In this document: positions 44,317 through 53,219 of the stretch, one piece after another
How the letters are laid out: every line of letters begins with the position of its first letter
Numbering within the stretch: the first letter of the stretch is position 1
Source: an uncultured Nitrospira sp.
GTDB taxonomy: Bacteria > Nitrospirota > Nitrospiria > Nitrospirales > Nitrospiraceae
Length of the DNA: 64,000 nt
NCBI GenBank assembly: GCA_902500995.1
Contig: CABVSR010000003.1
Location: 62,001 to 126,000, forward strand
Direction of reading: 5' to 3'
Notes under the pieces: model-generated
The model's input: the letters and a program-made list of their open reading frames with translations, nothing else
What the model was told of the DNA's origin: nothing
Databases searched by the model: none
Program-made: the position numbers and the translations under genes

Positions 44317-47300
44317 ATGAATGTACCAGGTCTTCCTCCCAAACAAGGGCTTTATGATCCGCAGCACGAGAAGGATTCGTGCGGAGTCGGGTTTGTCGTC
44401 GATATCAAGGGCCAGCGCTCGCACCAGATCGTCCAGCAAGGACTGCAGGTCTTAGAAAGCCTGACCCATCGCGGCGCGCAGGGGTGCGATCCCTGCACCG
44501 GAGACGGCGCGGGCATCCTGCTTCAAGTGCCGCATGAGTTCTTCAAGCGCGCCGCCAAGGACAGCGGCATCAAGCTGCCAGGGGCGGGAGAGTATGGTGT
44601 CGGCATGGTGTTTTTGCCGCCCGATGCCGACGCCCGTGCGCAGTGCGAGACAGTGTTTACGCGGGTGATCAAAGACGCGGGCGCGAAGTTGCTCGGGTGG
44701 CGCGATGTGCCGGTGAAGAGCGACGCCATCGGCGCCTTGGCGCGCACCACCGAGCCCTTCATGCGCCAGGTGTTCATCGCCCGCGGCATCTTCTCGGACG
44801 AGGAATTCGAACGGCGCTTGTATGTCATCAGAAAGTGCGCGGAACGGGCGGTGCGCGAATCCGCCATCGAAGGGCGGGACTACTTCTATATCTCGAGCCT
44901 GTCCAGCAGCACCATTGTATTCAAGGGACTTCTGCTCCCGCACCAGATCCCGCAGTACTACCAGGACCTGACCGACAGCAGCCTGACGAGCGCTCTGGCC
45001 CTCGTCCACTCGCGCTTCAGCACGAATACGTTTCCCACTTGGCCGCTGGCCCATCCCTATCGCTACATTTGCCACAACGGTGAGATCAATACGTTGAAGG
45101 GCAATGTGAACTGGATGCGCGCGCGGCAGGGGCGCCTGAACTCCGAGCTGTTCGGCGAGGACATGAAGAAGCTCTTCCCGATCGTCTACGAAAATCAGAG
45201 CGACTCGGCCAGCTTGGACAATGCGTTGGAGTTTCTGGTGCTCGGCGGGCGGTCGTTGCCGCATGCCATGATGATGTTGATTCCGGAACCGTGGGTCGCC
45301 AATCCGCAGATGGATCTGGATCGCCGTGGATTCTACGAGTACCACGCCGCCATGCAGGAACCCTGGGATGGCCCAGCGGCCGTCTGTTTCACCGATGGAA
45401 AATTGATCGGCGCCACGCTGGACCGCAACGGCTTGCGTCCCTGCCGGTACCAGGTGACGACGGATGGATTGGTTGTGCTGGCGTCGGAAGCCGGCGTCCT
45501 ACCCATGGATCCGCAGCGGATTCGGCAAAAGGGCCGGTTGATGCCGGGCCGCATGTTCCTCGTCGATACGGAGCAGGGCCGCATCATCGACGATGAGGAA
45601 GTCAAAGCCGATATCGTTCGCCGCAAGCCGTACCGGTCATGGGTCACGGAACATCGCATTTCTTTGGATGAGTTGCCCGATCCCATCAATGTGCCGCAGC
45701 CCGATCATCCTACGATCCGGCAGCGCCAGCAGGCATTTGGCTATACCATCGAAGAGCTGAAGATGGTCATCACCCCCATGGTGGTTGAAGGGCAGGAAGC
45801 CATCTCCTCGATGGGCACCGATACGCCGCTGGCCGTGTTGTCCGATCGGCCGCAGCTGCTCTTCAAATACTTCAAGCAACTCTTTGCGCAGGTGACGAAT
45901 CCGCCGATCGATCCGATCCGCGAAGAACTCGTGATGTCGCTCACCACCAGCATCGGCCCCAAGCCCAACCTCATGGACGAGAATCCGGAATCGGCCCGCC
46001 GCATCCGGGTGAAGCAGCCCATTTTGACGAACGCGGATCTGCACAAGATCCGCGAGATCGCCGACCCGCATTTCAAAAGCAAAACCTTGAAGATGTTGTT
46101 CCGCGTCGCCGAGGGTCCGGAAGGGCTGGGGGCGGCGGTGGATGATCTTTGCCGGCAGGCTTCGCAGGCCATTCGCGAAGGCTACAAGTTCCTCATTCTC
46201 AGCGATCGTGGGGTGAATGCTGAGTGGGCGCCGATCCCGAGTCTCCTGGGCGTGGCGGCGGTCCATCACCATTTGGTGCGGGAATGCACCCGAACCGAAG
46301 TCGGCCTGACGGTCGAAACCGGCGAGCCGCGCGACGTCCATCACTTCGCCTGCTTGATCGGCTTCGGAGCCGGGACGGTAAATCCCTATTTGGTCTTCGA
46401 ATCGCTGGTGGATCTGGAGCGGGACGGGTATTTCCCTGAAGGCCTGGACGCCGCGACTGCCGAAGGCAAGTTCATCAAAGCCATCAATAAGGGCTTGCTC
46501 AAGATCTTCTCGAAGATGGGTATCTCCACGGTGCAATCCTACTGCGGCGCGCAGATTTTTGAAGCGATCGGGCTCAATCATGAATTGATCGACCGGTACT
46601 TCACCGGTACGCCGTCGCGTATCGAAGGCATCGGCGTCCGTGAGATCGGGGAAGAGACCTTGCGACGCCACCGGGTGGCCTATGAGCCGGCCCCCATTCG
46701 TCAGCTGGATTTCGGCGGCGAGATTCACTACCGGATTCAGGGCGAGCACCACAATTGGAATCCGGATACCATCTATAAGCTGCAGCATGCGACCAAAAAT
46801 AACGATCCGAAGACGTTTGCCGAGTTTTCCCAACTGGTGAATGACGAGAGCAAACGTCGTTCGAACCTGCGCGGACTGCTGGAGTTCAAGTTTCTCCCTG
46901 AGCCCATCGCGCTGGAGGACGTGGAGCCGGCCAAGGACATCGTCAAACGGTTCACCACCGGAGCCATGTCGTTCGGCTCCATCAGCAAAGAAGCGCATGA
47001 GACGTTGGCCATCGCCATGAACCGGTTAGGCGCCAAGAGCAACACGGGCGAGGGCGGCGAAGATCCGGAACGGTTTGCGCCGCTTCCGAACGGGGATTCG
47101 CGTAACAGCTACATCAAGCAGGTGGCGTCGGCGCGATTCGGCGTGACGAGCCATTATCTGGTGAATGCCAAGGAACTGCAGATCAAGATGGCGCAAGGCG
47201 CCAAGCCTGGTGAAGGCGGTCAGTTGCCCGGCCATAAGGTTGATGAGAACATCGCGCGATTGCGCTATTCGACACCGGGCGTGCAGCTCATTTCGCCGCC

Positions 47301-48837
47301 GCCGCACCATGATATTTATTCCATCGAAGACCTGGCGCAGCTCATCTTCGACTTGAAGAATGCCAATGCCGATGCGGCCGTCTCGGTGAAATTGGTCTCC
47401 GAAGTCGGTGTGGGCACGGTCGCAGCCGGCGTTGCCAAGGCCCATGCGGACAAGGTGCTCATCAGCGGTGATTCAGGCGGGACCGGAGCCTCCCCACTGT
47501 CTTCCATCAAGTATGCCGGTGTGCCCTGGGAATTGGGTTTGGCCGAAACGCATCAAACGCTGGTGCTCAATGATTTGCGCGGCCGGATCCGGGTGGAGAC
47601 CGACGGCCAGATGAAGACCGGGCGCGATGTGGCCATTGCGGCGCTCTTGGGGGCGGAAGAATACGGATTTGCCACGGCCCCGCTCATCATCGAAGGTTGC
47701 ATCATGATGCGCAAGTGCCACCTCAATACCTGCCCCGTCGGCATTGCGACCCAGGATCCGGTCTTACGCAAGAAGTTTACCGGCCAGCCGGAACATGTCG
47801 TGAATTTCTTCTTCTTCATCGCTGAAGAGTTGCGGCAGATCATGGCCAAGCTGGGATTCCGCACCATTAATGAAATGGTCGGGCGCGTGGACAAGCTCAA
47901 GATCCACAAGGCTGTCGAACATTGGAAGGCCAAGGGGCTGGATCTGGCGCCGCTGCTGAAGATGCCTGAGGTCGGCCCCGAGGTGGCGCGCTATTGCGTA
48001 CAGCAGCAGGATCATGGCATCGCCGAGATTCTGGACCGAAAGCTCATCGAGCAATGCAAGCCCGCGATTGAGCGTGGCCAAAAGGTCACACTCGAACTGC
48101 CGATCCGGAATCTGAACCGGACCGTGGGCACGATGTTATCGAGCCAGGTCTCCAAGAAATACGGTCAGGATGGATTGCCTGCCGATACCATCACGATCAA
48201 GTTCAACGGATCGGCCGGCCAGTCGTTCGGGGCCTTTCTCACGCGCGGCATCACGCTGATCCTTGAAGGGGAATCCAACGACTACATCGGCAAAGGCCTT
48301 TCGGGCGGCAAGATCATCGTCTTCCCGCCGAAAAACGCGATTTACACGCCGGAAGAAACCATCCTTGTCGGCAATACGTCGTTGTACGGCGGCACGCAGG
48401 GCGAAGCCTATTTTTACGGCATGGCCGGCGAGCGGTTTGCGGTGCGCAACAGCGGCGTGCGCGCCGTCGTCGAAGGAACCGGCGACCACGGGTGCGAATA
48501 TATGACCGGCGGCGTCGTGGCGGTCTTGGGGCGGACCGGCAGGAATTTCGCGGCCGGCATGTCAGGCGGCGTGGCCTTCGTGTTGAACGAGTTGGACAAG
48601 TTCCAGTCCCGTTGCAACCTGGGCATGGTCGAGTTGGAACCGGTCGCGACCGACGAGGACAAGCGGCTGCTGCACGACATGATCACGTCGCACTTCCTGT
48701 ATACCGGCAGCCGGAATGCCAAACGCATTCTGGATGGCTGGGAGGCGATTCTGCCGAAGTTCGTCAAGGTCATGCCGATCGATTACAAGCGTGTGCTGGC
48801 CGAGCGGAAAGCCGCAGCCGCAAAAGCAGTCAAGTAA
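44317..48837 (+). CDS. gltB: Glutamate synthase large subunit
   Basis: A 1506-residue GltB. Residue Cys22 (KDSCGVGFV) is the glutaminase nucleophile after propeptide removal. The central and FMN-binding synthase domains follow, with [13 protein letters not shown] (~965), [17 protein letters not shown] (~1050) and the 3Fe-4S cluster CHLNTCPVG near 1132-1140. The C-terminal beta-helix ([23 protein letters not shown]) completes the enzyme. It makes glutamate from 2-oxoglutarate and glutamine together with GltD, encoded 74 nt downstream. Length is normal for bacterial NADPH-type enzymes. The gap to gltD holds a GTGAAGCG-family repeat. Confidence 0.98.
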   Translation: MNVPGLPPKQGLYDPQHEKDSCGVGFVVDIKGQRSHQIVQQGLQVLESLTHRGAQGCDPCTGDGAGILLQVPHEFFKRAAKDSGIKLPGAGEYGVGMVFLPPDADARAQCETVFTRVIKDAGAKLLGWRDVPVKSDAIGALARTTEPFMRQVFIARGIFSDEEFERRLYVIRKCAERAVRESAIEGRDYFYISSLSSSTIVFKGLLLPHQIPQYYQDLTDSSLTSALALVHSRFSTNTFPTWPLAHPYRYICHNGEINTLKGNVNWMRARQGRLNSELFGEDMKKLFPIVYENQSDSASLDNALEFLVLGGRSLPHAMMMLIPEPWVANPQMDLDRRGFYEYHAAMQEPWDGPAAVCFTDGKLIGATLDRNGLRPCRYQVTTDGLVVLASEAGVLPMDPQRIRQKGRLMPGRMFLVDTEQGRIIDDEEVKADIVRRKPYRSWVTEHRISLDELPDPINVPQPDHPTIRQRQQAFGYTIEELKMVITPMVVEGQEAISSMGTDTPLAVLSDRPQLLFKYFKQLFAQVTNPPIDPIREELVMSLTTSIGPKPNLMDENPESARRIRVKQPILTNADLHKIREIADPHFKSKTLKMLFRVAEGPEGLGAAVDDLCRQASQAIREGYKFLILSDRGVNAEWAPIPSLLGVAAVHHHLVRECTRTEVGLTVETGEPRDVHHFACLIGFGAGTVNPYLVFESLVDLERDGYFPEGLDAATAEGKFIKAINKGLLKIFSKMGISTVQSYCGAQIFEAIGLNHELIDRYFTGTPSRIEGIGVREIGEETLRRHRVAYEPAPIRQLDFGGEIHYRIQGEHHNWNPDTIYKLQHATKNNDPKTFAEFSQLVNDESKRRSNLRGLLEFKFLPEPIALEDVEPAKDIVKRFTTGAMSFGSISKEAHETLAIAMNRLGAKSNTGEGGEDPERFAPLPNGDSRNSYIKQVASARFGVTSHYLVNAKELQIKMAQGAKPGEGGQLPGHKVDENIARLRYSTPGVQLISPPPHHDIYSIEDLAQLIFDLKNANADAAVSVKLVSEVGVGTVAAGVAKAHADKVLISGDSGGTGASPLSSIKYAGVPWELGLAETHQTLVLNDLRGRIRVETDGQMKTGRDVAIAALLGAEEYGFATAPLIIEGCIMMRKCHLNTCPVGIATQDPVLRKKFTGQPEHVVNFFFFIAEELRQIMAKLGFRTINEMVGRVDKLKIHKAVEHWKAKGLDLAPLLKMPEVGPEVARYCVQQQDHGIAEILDRKLIEQCKPAIERGQKVTLELPIRNLNRTVGTMLSSQVSKKYGQDGLPADTITIKFNGSAGQSFGAFLTRGITLILEGESNDYIGKGLSGGKIIVFPPKNAIYTPEETILVGNTSLYGGTQGEAYFYGMAGERFAVRNSGVRAVVEGTGDHGCEYMTGGVVAVLGRTGRNFAAGMSGGVAFVLNELDKFQSRCNLGMVELEPVATDEDKRLLHDMITSHFLYTGSRNAKRILDGWEAILPKFVKVMPIDYKRVLAERKAAAAKAVK

Positions 48838-48838
48838 C

Positions 48839-48906
48839 CGTGAAACGTGAAGCGTTCCTCGTGACCCATCAGGCGAGATACGAGAAACGAACGACGAGAG
48901 TCGAGT
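48839..48906 (+). repeat. GTGAAGCG-family repeat between gltB and gltD
   Basis: CGTGAAACGTGAAGCG starts 1 nt after the gltB stop, followed by ATACGAGAAACGAACGACG. Parts match the units at 39190-39234 (reverse) and 60526-60606. It fills nearly the whole gltB-gltD gap and no ribosome site for gltD is obvious besides it. Confidence 0.6.
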
Positions 48907-48911
48907 AAGAC

Positions 48912-50345
48912 ATGGGTGATCCAAAGGGCTTTCTGAAATACGCGCGTGAGGGACCGAAGCGGAAGCCGGTCGAATTGCGTGTGCTCGACTGGAAAGAGAT
49001 GTACGAGCCCATCCCCGAGGAGAAGCTCAAGGTCCAAGGCGCGCGTTGCATGGACTGTGGCGTGCCCTTTTGCCAGGGCAATACCGGCTGCCCTGTCGTG
49101 AATCTGATTCCCGAGTGGAACGATCTCGTCTATCGCGGGCGCTGGAAGGACGCGCTCAAGGCGCTGCACACCACGAACAATTTTCCTGAGTTCACCGGCC
49201 GGCTCTGTCCCGCTCCCTGCGAAGGCGCCTGTGTACTGGGCATCAACAGCGACCCGGTGTCGATTCGCGTGCTTGAATGGAACATCATTGATCGCGGCTT
49301 CAACGAAGGCTTGGTTGAGCCGGCCATGCCGGTCAGAAAGACGGGAAAAACGGTCGCCATCATCGGGTCAGGTCCGGCCGGTCTGGCCGCCGCGCAGCAA
49401 CTCGCGCGCGCCGGGCATAGCGTCACCCTGTTCGAGAAGGCCGATCGGATCGGTGGCTTGCTGCGCTACGGCATTCCTGATTTTAAGATGGAGAAGTGGG
49501 TCATCGACCGGCGGCTGGAGCAGATGAAGGCCGAAGGCGTGGAGTTCAGGACCGGCGTCAATGTGGGCAAGGACATCACGGCCGAGCAGTTACGCCAGGA
49601 GTTCGACGCGGTCGGGCTGACGATGGGCGCGGAAATGGCGCGTGATCTGCCGGTGCCGGGACGTGAACTCAAGGGCATCCATTTTGCCATGGAGTATCTG
49701 ACGCAGCAGAATAAACGAACGGCGGGAATCTCCGTTTCCGAGGAACCGATTACCGCCAAGGGCAAGCGGGTGGTGATTATCGGCGGCGGCGATACCGGGT
49801 CCGACTGTCTGGGGACTGCGCATCGCCAGGGCTGCAGCGAAGCGCATCAGTTTGAAGTGTTGCCTGAGCCGCCTCCATCCCGATCGAGTTCGACACCTTG
49901 GCCGCTGTGGCCGATGCAGCTTCGTACGTCGCATGCGCACGAAGAAGGGTGCGATCGCCAATGGAGTGTGTCCACCACCAAGTTTACCGGTCACAACGGT
50001 CATGTGACCAAACTGCATGCCAACCGGGTCAAGTTTGAGGGCGGCCAGTTCGTTCCCATGCCGAGTACGGAATTTGAGTTGGATGCAGATCTCGTGCTTT
50101 TGGCCATGGGCTTCACCGGGCCGGTGCGCAATGGATTCCTCGACGGCCTCGGCGTCAACTACGACGCGCGTGGTTGCGTGACCGTCGATGAAAATTTCAT
50201 GACCAACCTCGACGGCGTCTTTGCCGGCGGCGATACCAAGCGCGGTGCCTCTCTCATCGTTTGGGCCATCGCCGAAGGGCGCAAGATGGCTGCGGGGATC
50301 AATCAGTATCTGCAAGCGGGTAAGTCTGCAAAATCAGGTCGCTGA
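48912..50345 (+). CDS. gltD: Glutamate synthase small subunit
   Basis: A 477-residue GltD, the NADPH-oxidising flavoprotein that feeds electrons to GltB. N-terminal 4Fe-4S ligands: CMDCGVPFCQGNTGCPV (~42-58) and CPAPCEGACVL (~98-108). The FAD site is VAIIGSGPAGLAAAQQL (~149) and the NADPH site VVIIGGGDTGSDC (~287). The C-terminal FAD part is VFAGGDTKRGASLIVWAI (~436). The stop codon TGA (50343-50345) lies inside palindromic repeat copy C. A diverged copy of its final ~25 codons occurs at 51268-51357, so the present 3' end may have been replaced when the following block inserted. Confidence 0.97.
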   Translation: MGDPKGFLKYAREGPKRKPVELRVLDWKEMYEPIPEEKLKVQGARCMDCGVPFCQGNTGCPVVNLIPEWNDLVYRGRWKDALKALHTTNNFPEFTGRLCPAPCEGACVLGINSDPVSIRVLEWNIIDRGFNEGLVEPAMPVRKTGKTVAIIGSGPAGLAAAQQLARAGHSVTLFEKADRIGGLLRYGIPDFKMEKWVIDRRLEQMKAEGVEFRTGVNVGKDITAEQLRQEFDAVGLTMGAEMARDLPVPGRELKGIHFAMEYLTQQNKRTAGISVSEEPITAKGKRVVIIGGGDTGSDCLGTAHRQGCSEAHQFEVLPEPPPSRSSSTPWPLWPMQLRTSHAHEEGCDRQWSVSTTKFTGHNGHVTKLHANRVKFEGGQFVPMPSTEFELDADLVLLAMGFTGPVRNGFLDGLGVNYDARGCVTVDENFMTNLDGVFAGGDTKRGASLIVWAIAEGRKMAAGINQYLQAGKSAKSGR

Positions 50346-50452
50346 AAACGGCCTCCACCTTCGTTCTCGCTTCGCTCAAACCCTCAACGTACCAAAGCAG
50401 TACGCCTCGGATTGTCGCTCGCTGCGGCCTTGTTGGAAGACCGTTTTGAGCG
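50340..50452 (+). repeat. Dispersed palindromic element, copy C
   Basis: 113 nt, overlapping the last codon and stop of gltD. Outer arms CGCTGAAAACGG (50340-50351) and CCGTTTTGAGCG (50441-50452) pair with one mismatch. The centre, read on the minus strand, is GCGTACTGCTTTGGTACG (50388-50405), a variant of the core in copies A and B. Orientation relative to the upstream gene is the same as in copies A and D. Confidence 0.85.
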
Positions 50453-50519
50453 GCCTCAATATCCCCGCCCGAGCCTATCCCGTTTTCATTCCCAGCCATT
50501 GTCAGATCGGCTGCTAATT

Positions 50520-50539
50520 ATACGCGTATCCGCTAGAAT
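50520..50539 (+). promoter_or_regulatory. Palindrome plus -10 box before the nucleotidyltransferase gene
   Basis: ATACGCGTAT (50520-50529) is a perfect 10-bp palindrome. TAGAAT (50534-50539, five of six) lies 6 nt before the GTG at 50546. No -35 box and no Shine-Dalgarno are visible. The layout suits an autoregulated, leaderless toxin-antitoxin-type gene. Confidence 0.45.
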
Positions 50540-50545
50540 GGCACC

Positions 50546-51046
50546 GTGTCGGTCTTCGAACCCATATTTCAAATACTAAATACGGCAAGAGTGCGTTATG
50601 TCGTCGTGGGCGGCCTGGCCACTGTGCTGCACGGCTATGCCAGGTTGACGGCGGATGTCGATCTGGCCGTCGATCTTGCTCCTGAAGAAGCAACCAAAAT
50701 GATTCGGACCTTGGTGACAAATGGGTTTCGACCTCAAGTGCCGGTGTCGCCTGAGGCGTTTGCAGATCCCGACTCACGGGAAGTATGGCTTCGAGACAAG
50801 CATATGATGGCCTTCTCCCTTGTTGATCAAGCTAATCCGATGCGGGTGGTAGATTTGTTGTTGAAGCCAGACGTGCCTTTCGAAACGCTTTTTGCGCGCT
50901 CAGTTGAAGTGGCTCTAAATGACACGATGATTCGCATTGCATCCGTCGATGACCTTATTGCTCTGAAACGGCACGCCGGCAGGCCGCAAGATCTGGCGGA
51001 CATTGAGCAGTTGGAAGCGATTCGACGACGAAAAGGAGTTTTTTAG
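50546..51046 (+). CDS. AbiEii/MNT-like nucleotidyltransferase
   Basis: A 166-residue minimal nucleotidyltransferase. YVVVGGLATVLHGYARLTAD (~19-38) then VDLAVDL gives the G-G-x(13)-D-V-D metal-binding signature of the Pol-beta fold, and RVVDLLLK (~109) a third acidic position. DDLIALKRHAGRPQDLADIE (~138-157) is the typical closing motif of AbiEii/DUF6036-type proteins. GTG start; no ribosome site, but a -10-like box is just upstream. The downstream 72-residue gene starts 1 nt after its stop and probably forms a two-gene module. Related proteins are toxins of type IV or VII systems, or housekeeping; which applies is not known. Confidence 0.8.
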   Translation: MSVFEPIFQILNTARVRYVVVGGLATVLHGYARLTADVDLAVDLAPEEATKMIRTLVTNGFRPQVPVSPEAFADPDSREVWLRDKHMMAFSLVDQANPMRVVDLLLKPDVPFETLFARSVEVALNDTMIRIASVDDLIALKRHAGRPQDLADIEQLEAIRRRKGVF

Positions 51047-51047
51047 T

Positions 51048-51266
51048 ATGGCTCACGAGTCATCGAAGCAGCCGCATGGGACGTCATCAACCAATTGGAC
51101 TGCGGACGAGCAAAATCTGCTCGCGGCGACACTCGCTGCTACGCCCGCCCAACGGTTAGCTTGGCTGGAGGAGGCGCTTCAGCTAGCCTATGCAAGTGGT
51201 GCATTGAAGCTCAGAGCGCCGATTGGAAAACGGGAGTGGGAGGCGAAATCCTCAGAGTCTCGATGA
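51048..51266 (+). CDS. Small partner protein of the nucleotidyltransferase
   Basis: A 72-residue hydrophilic protein. AAAGGAG lies 11 nt before ATG 51048, and the start is 1 nt after the stop of the nucleotidyltransferase gene. The central TPAQRLAWLEEALQLAYASG is a helical motif that I associate with small proteins encoded next to AbiEii-type nucleotidyltransferases. It may be a regulator or antitoxin. No DNA-binding fold is clear. The gene ends 2 nt before the remnant of gltD. Confidence 0.65.
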   Translation: MAHESSKQPHGTSSTNWTADEQNLLAATLAATPAQRLAWLEEALQLAYASGALKLRAPIGKREWEAKSSESR

Positions 51267-51267
51267 C

Positions 51268-51357
51268 GTCTGGGCAATTGCCGAAGGGCGCAAGATGGCG
51301 GCAGGGATCAATCAGTATCTGCAAATGGGCGAGACTGCGAAGAACGCACTCTCGTAA
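51268..51357 (+). pseudogene. Remnant of a second gltD 3' end
   Basis: Ninety bases encode VWAIAEGRKMAAGINQYLQ plus a short tail and TAA. The first 75 nt align with gltD 50259-50333 with 12 differences, mostly at third codon positions. There is no start or upstream homology, so it is a displaced fragment, not a gene. The mostly synonymous differences mean the two ends evolved in separate functional gltD genes before being joined here. Confidence 0.85.
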
Positions 51358-51434
51358 GAGAGCTGGCTCCATGAATCTGGTCATCGACGAGAAAGAGCTC
51401 AAGTTTCTGCCGATTGCGATCCTTCTAGAAGTAT

Positions 51435-51452
51435 AGGGGAGGCCCCTGTTTT
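51435..51452 (+). terminator. Short terminator-like hairpin
   Basis: AGGGG-AGG-CCCCT (51435-51447) followed by GTTTTC. The 5-bp stem and four T residues make it a weak intrinsic terminator, placed 78 nt after the gltD remnant stop. It may be the original end of the glt operon. Confidence 0.35.
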
Positions 51453-51492
51453 CACGGAAATCCGAATTCGCTCTAATCATACTCAATAATCA

Positions 51493-51705
51493 GTGGCTGA
51501 AAAATTTGAAGTAGATGCGCGCAGTGAGGAACAATCAGGTCATTCCTCGAAGAATGTGAATGGTCAGCCTCTGCTCAATGAAGTCCCTACAGGCTATATG
51601 TCGGGAGTGCGCCCTCACTTGAGGAAAATCCTTCATCTCCTCCAGGCAGATTCTGGTAAAGTTCCGTGTCTTGAAGTTCCTTCTGATTCCAGCCTGTCTA
51701 TTTGA
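51493..51705 (+). CDS. Weak 70-codon open frame, possibly a gene fragment
   Basis: A GTG-initiated frame of 70 codons with plausible but unfamiliar composition (hydrophilic, GVRPHLRKILHLLQAD in the middle). There is no ribosome site and no recognised family. It may be a small accessory gene or the relic of a longer one in this insertion. It ends 52 nt before the HEPN gene. Confidence 0.25.
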   Translation: MAEKFEVDARSEEQSGHSSKNVNGQPLLNEVPTGYMSGVRPHLRKILHLLQADSGKVPCLEVPSDSSLSI

Positions 51706-51736
51706 GGAAGGACTTTTGGACTGATACCTTGAGTTA

Positions 51737-51752
51737 TACGAATTCATTCGTA
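51737..51752. promoter_or_regulatory. 16-bp palindrome just before the HEPN gene
   Basis: TACGAATTCATTCGTA has perfect 7-bp arms around a TC centre, ending 4 nt before the ATG at 51757. It would block a ribosome or polymerase at the start and is placed like an operator of an autoregulated gene, or a hairpin sequestering the start codon. Confidence 0.55.
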
Positions 51753-51756
51753 AGCT

Positions 51757-52986
51757 ATGGACTTGATGATGAATTCTGCCGACCTTTCAGCTGTTCTTTA
51801 TGTTAATCAAGTGGACGCTGAAGAGCTTGCCCAGATTGTTCTGGAGGTTCTTGGAAGTGGTAGTTACGATTCCGTCAATGAAGTGAGCTATAACCGGCCT
51901 GGTCATCCGTCGTCTTTACATTTTAAGTTTGAGAGAAATGAACTTAAAACATTGAAAGCAGGATCGGGACTCTCGTCGAATGATATTTCAGAGATCCAAT
52001 CAAAAATTAGAGTAGAAATCCTTGATCTGAACCGGAAAATTGTGGGCAGAATGATTCTCTTCTCCGCCTATCCTGTGACCGGTCGATTGCGCATAGGAAA
52101 TCTCTTGCAGGTGTCTCCGGCTCCTAACCATACGTCAACCTCGAAACAATCTGAAAAGGGATATCATCCTTTTTTGATCGAGTTTGAAGTTTGTGACAGC
52201 CCTAATGTGTCAATTCGAGGATACAGAATATGCTCAAAAGCTCAAAAGTTGTCATTGCTTCTGAGTCTGCTCGCAGAAGGAGATGTGCTGGTTCCCAGTA
52301 CTGCCAACCACTTCAGATGGATGCGCAGAAATGACCCCAAATCACAGTATGAGCAGATGCTAGAAGAATATGGCTACGGCGAGTTTCAGCCGTTCCAAGA
52401 CAGTTTTACAGAATCTGATATGTTGCCGAGCATAGAGCTTGTCGATGATCAACAATACTTCAAGGAAAATGGGTTCACAGCAGGCTATCCACTACGGCTA
52501 CCTGTCTCGTTCAAGGAACTGGTCCACGCGTTTGAGCGGTTAACTCCCGTTCTGCAGGAGAGATTTTCAAGAGCGGGATACTGGTATCATTTGGCGAAAA
52601 GGCAAGAATCGTATTCCGCGTATTTCTTGCACCTTATTCAGAGCATCGAAACCCTATTGCCATCTGCCGAACCCGGGAATGCATGCTCCGAATGTGGCAA
52701 AGACAAGAACGACGGTCCCACGAAGAGATTTAGGAATTTCTTGGATGAATTAGTTCCAGCACAGCCAGAGTTTGCTAGCGCAAGGAAGCAGCTCTATACA
52801 TTCCGTAGTAATCTCAGTCACGGTTGGGATATTTGCGGGCGAGATTTTGGGAGGATGAATATTCCCATGTCTGTGGCCCAAACAATGTGGACTGTACAAG
52901 CCTATCACTTAGCAAGGTGTGCCCTCATTAATTGGCTCAATAGGTACAATCTTCAGCTATCAGAATCTACCCATTTGAATTTGTGA
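51757..52986 (+). CDS. HEPN-domain protein (ApeA-like), putative defence/RNase effector
   Basis: A 409-residue protein without a signal peptide or membrane segments. The first ~230 residues have no recognised domain. The last ~130 resemble ApeA-like HEPN domains: helix ESYSAYFLHLIQSIETLLPS (~286-305), a CSECG pair (~311-315), PTKRFRNFLDEL (~321), then LYTFRSNLSHGWDI (~344-357), whose R-S-N-L-S-H is the catalytic R-x4-H of HEPN ribonucleases. HEPN proteins with a variable sensor half are frequent in abortive-infection systems. AT-richer than flanks (23 G/C in 51961-52020). ATG 51757 has no ribosome site; in-frame ATGs at 51766 and 51769 are alternatives. Defence is an inference from the family and the mobile context. 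Confidence 0.75.
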   Translation: MDLMMNSADLSAVLYVNQVDAEELAQIVLEVLGSGSYDSVNEVSYNRPGHPSSLHFKFERNELKTLKAGSGLSSNDISEIQSKIRVEILDLNRKIVGRMILFSAYPVTGRLRIGNLLQVSPAPNHTSTSKQSEKGYHPFLIEFEVCDSPNVSIRGYRICSKAQKLSLLLSLLAEGDVLVPSTANHFRWMRRNDPKSQYEQMLEEYGYGEFQPFQDSFTESDMLPSIELVDDQQYFKENGFTAGYPLRLPVSFKELVHAFERLTPVLQERFSRAGYWYHLAKRQESYSAYFLHLIQSIETLLPSAEPGNACSECGKDKNDGPTKRFRNFLDELVPAQPEFASARKQLYTFRSNLSHGWDICGRDFGRMNIPMSVAQTMWTVQAYHLARCALINWLNRYNLQLSESTHLNL

Positions 52987-53019
52987 GGCGTTAGAGCAAC
53001 TACAACATGCGAGGATCAC

Positions 53020-53214
53020 ATGCGTTCGAGTATTGAGATCGACGACGCCCTTTTGCGCAACGCGTTGAAAGCTTCAGGCCTTGGTAGTACGCGTGCGGTA
53101 GTTGAGGAGGGCCTTCGCTTGCTTGTCAAAGTTAGCGAGCAAGAAAGCATTCGTCGCCTTCGAGGGAAAATCCTGTTTGATCCTGGCGCTCCTAGAACAG
53201 AAACTGGAGAGTAA
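53020..53214 (+). CDS. VapB-type antitoxin without adjacent toxin
   Basis: A 64-residue protein. MRSSIEIDDALLRNALKASG followed by TRAVVEEGLRLLVK matches the VapB/DUF2191 ribbon-helix-helix DNA-binding module, and the C-terminal tail (RRLRGKILFDPGAP) has the usual toxin-contact W/L-R-G-K phrase. GAGGA lies 5 nt before the ATG. No PIN-domain VapC follows: the next gene, 5 nt later, is DUF5069. So the antitoxin is an orphan or its toxin was lost, or it regulates another gene. Confidence 0.85.
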   Translation: MRSSIEIDDALLRNALKASGLGSTRAVVEEGLRLLVKVSEQESIRRLRGKILFDPGAPRTETGE

Positions 53215-53219
53215 TCACA

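Larger units (their letters stand above)
51358..51756. other. Region of 399 bases after the gltD remnant, without a firm gene
   Basis: Composition falls here. It contains a short terminator-like hairpin (51435-51452), a weak 70-codon frame (51493-51705), a 16-bp palindrome (51737-51752), and no recognisable conserved protein. It separates the nucleotidyltransferase module from the HEPN gene. Confidence 0.5.

Noticed and set aside
45637-46998. 453-codon frame on the minus strand inside gltB
   Set aside because: It is the complement of a certain gltB region and has no recognisable domain or ribosome site.
51371-51436. 21-codon ATG frame after the gltD remnant
   Set aside because: Too short and without a ribosome site or family; could be by chance.
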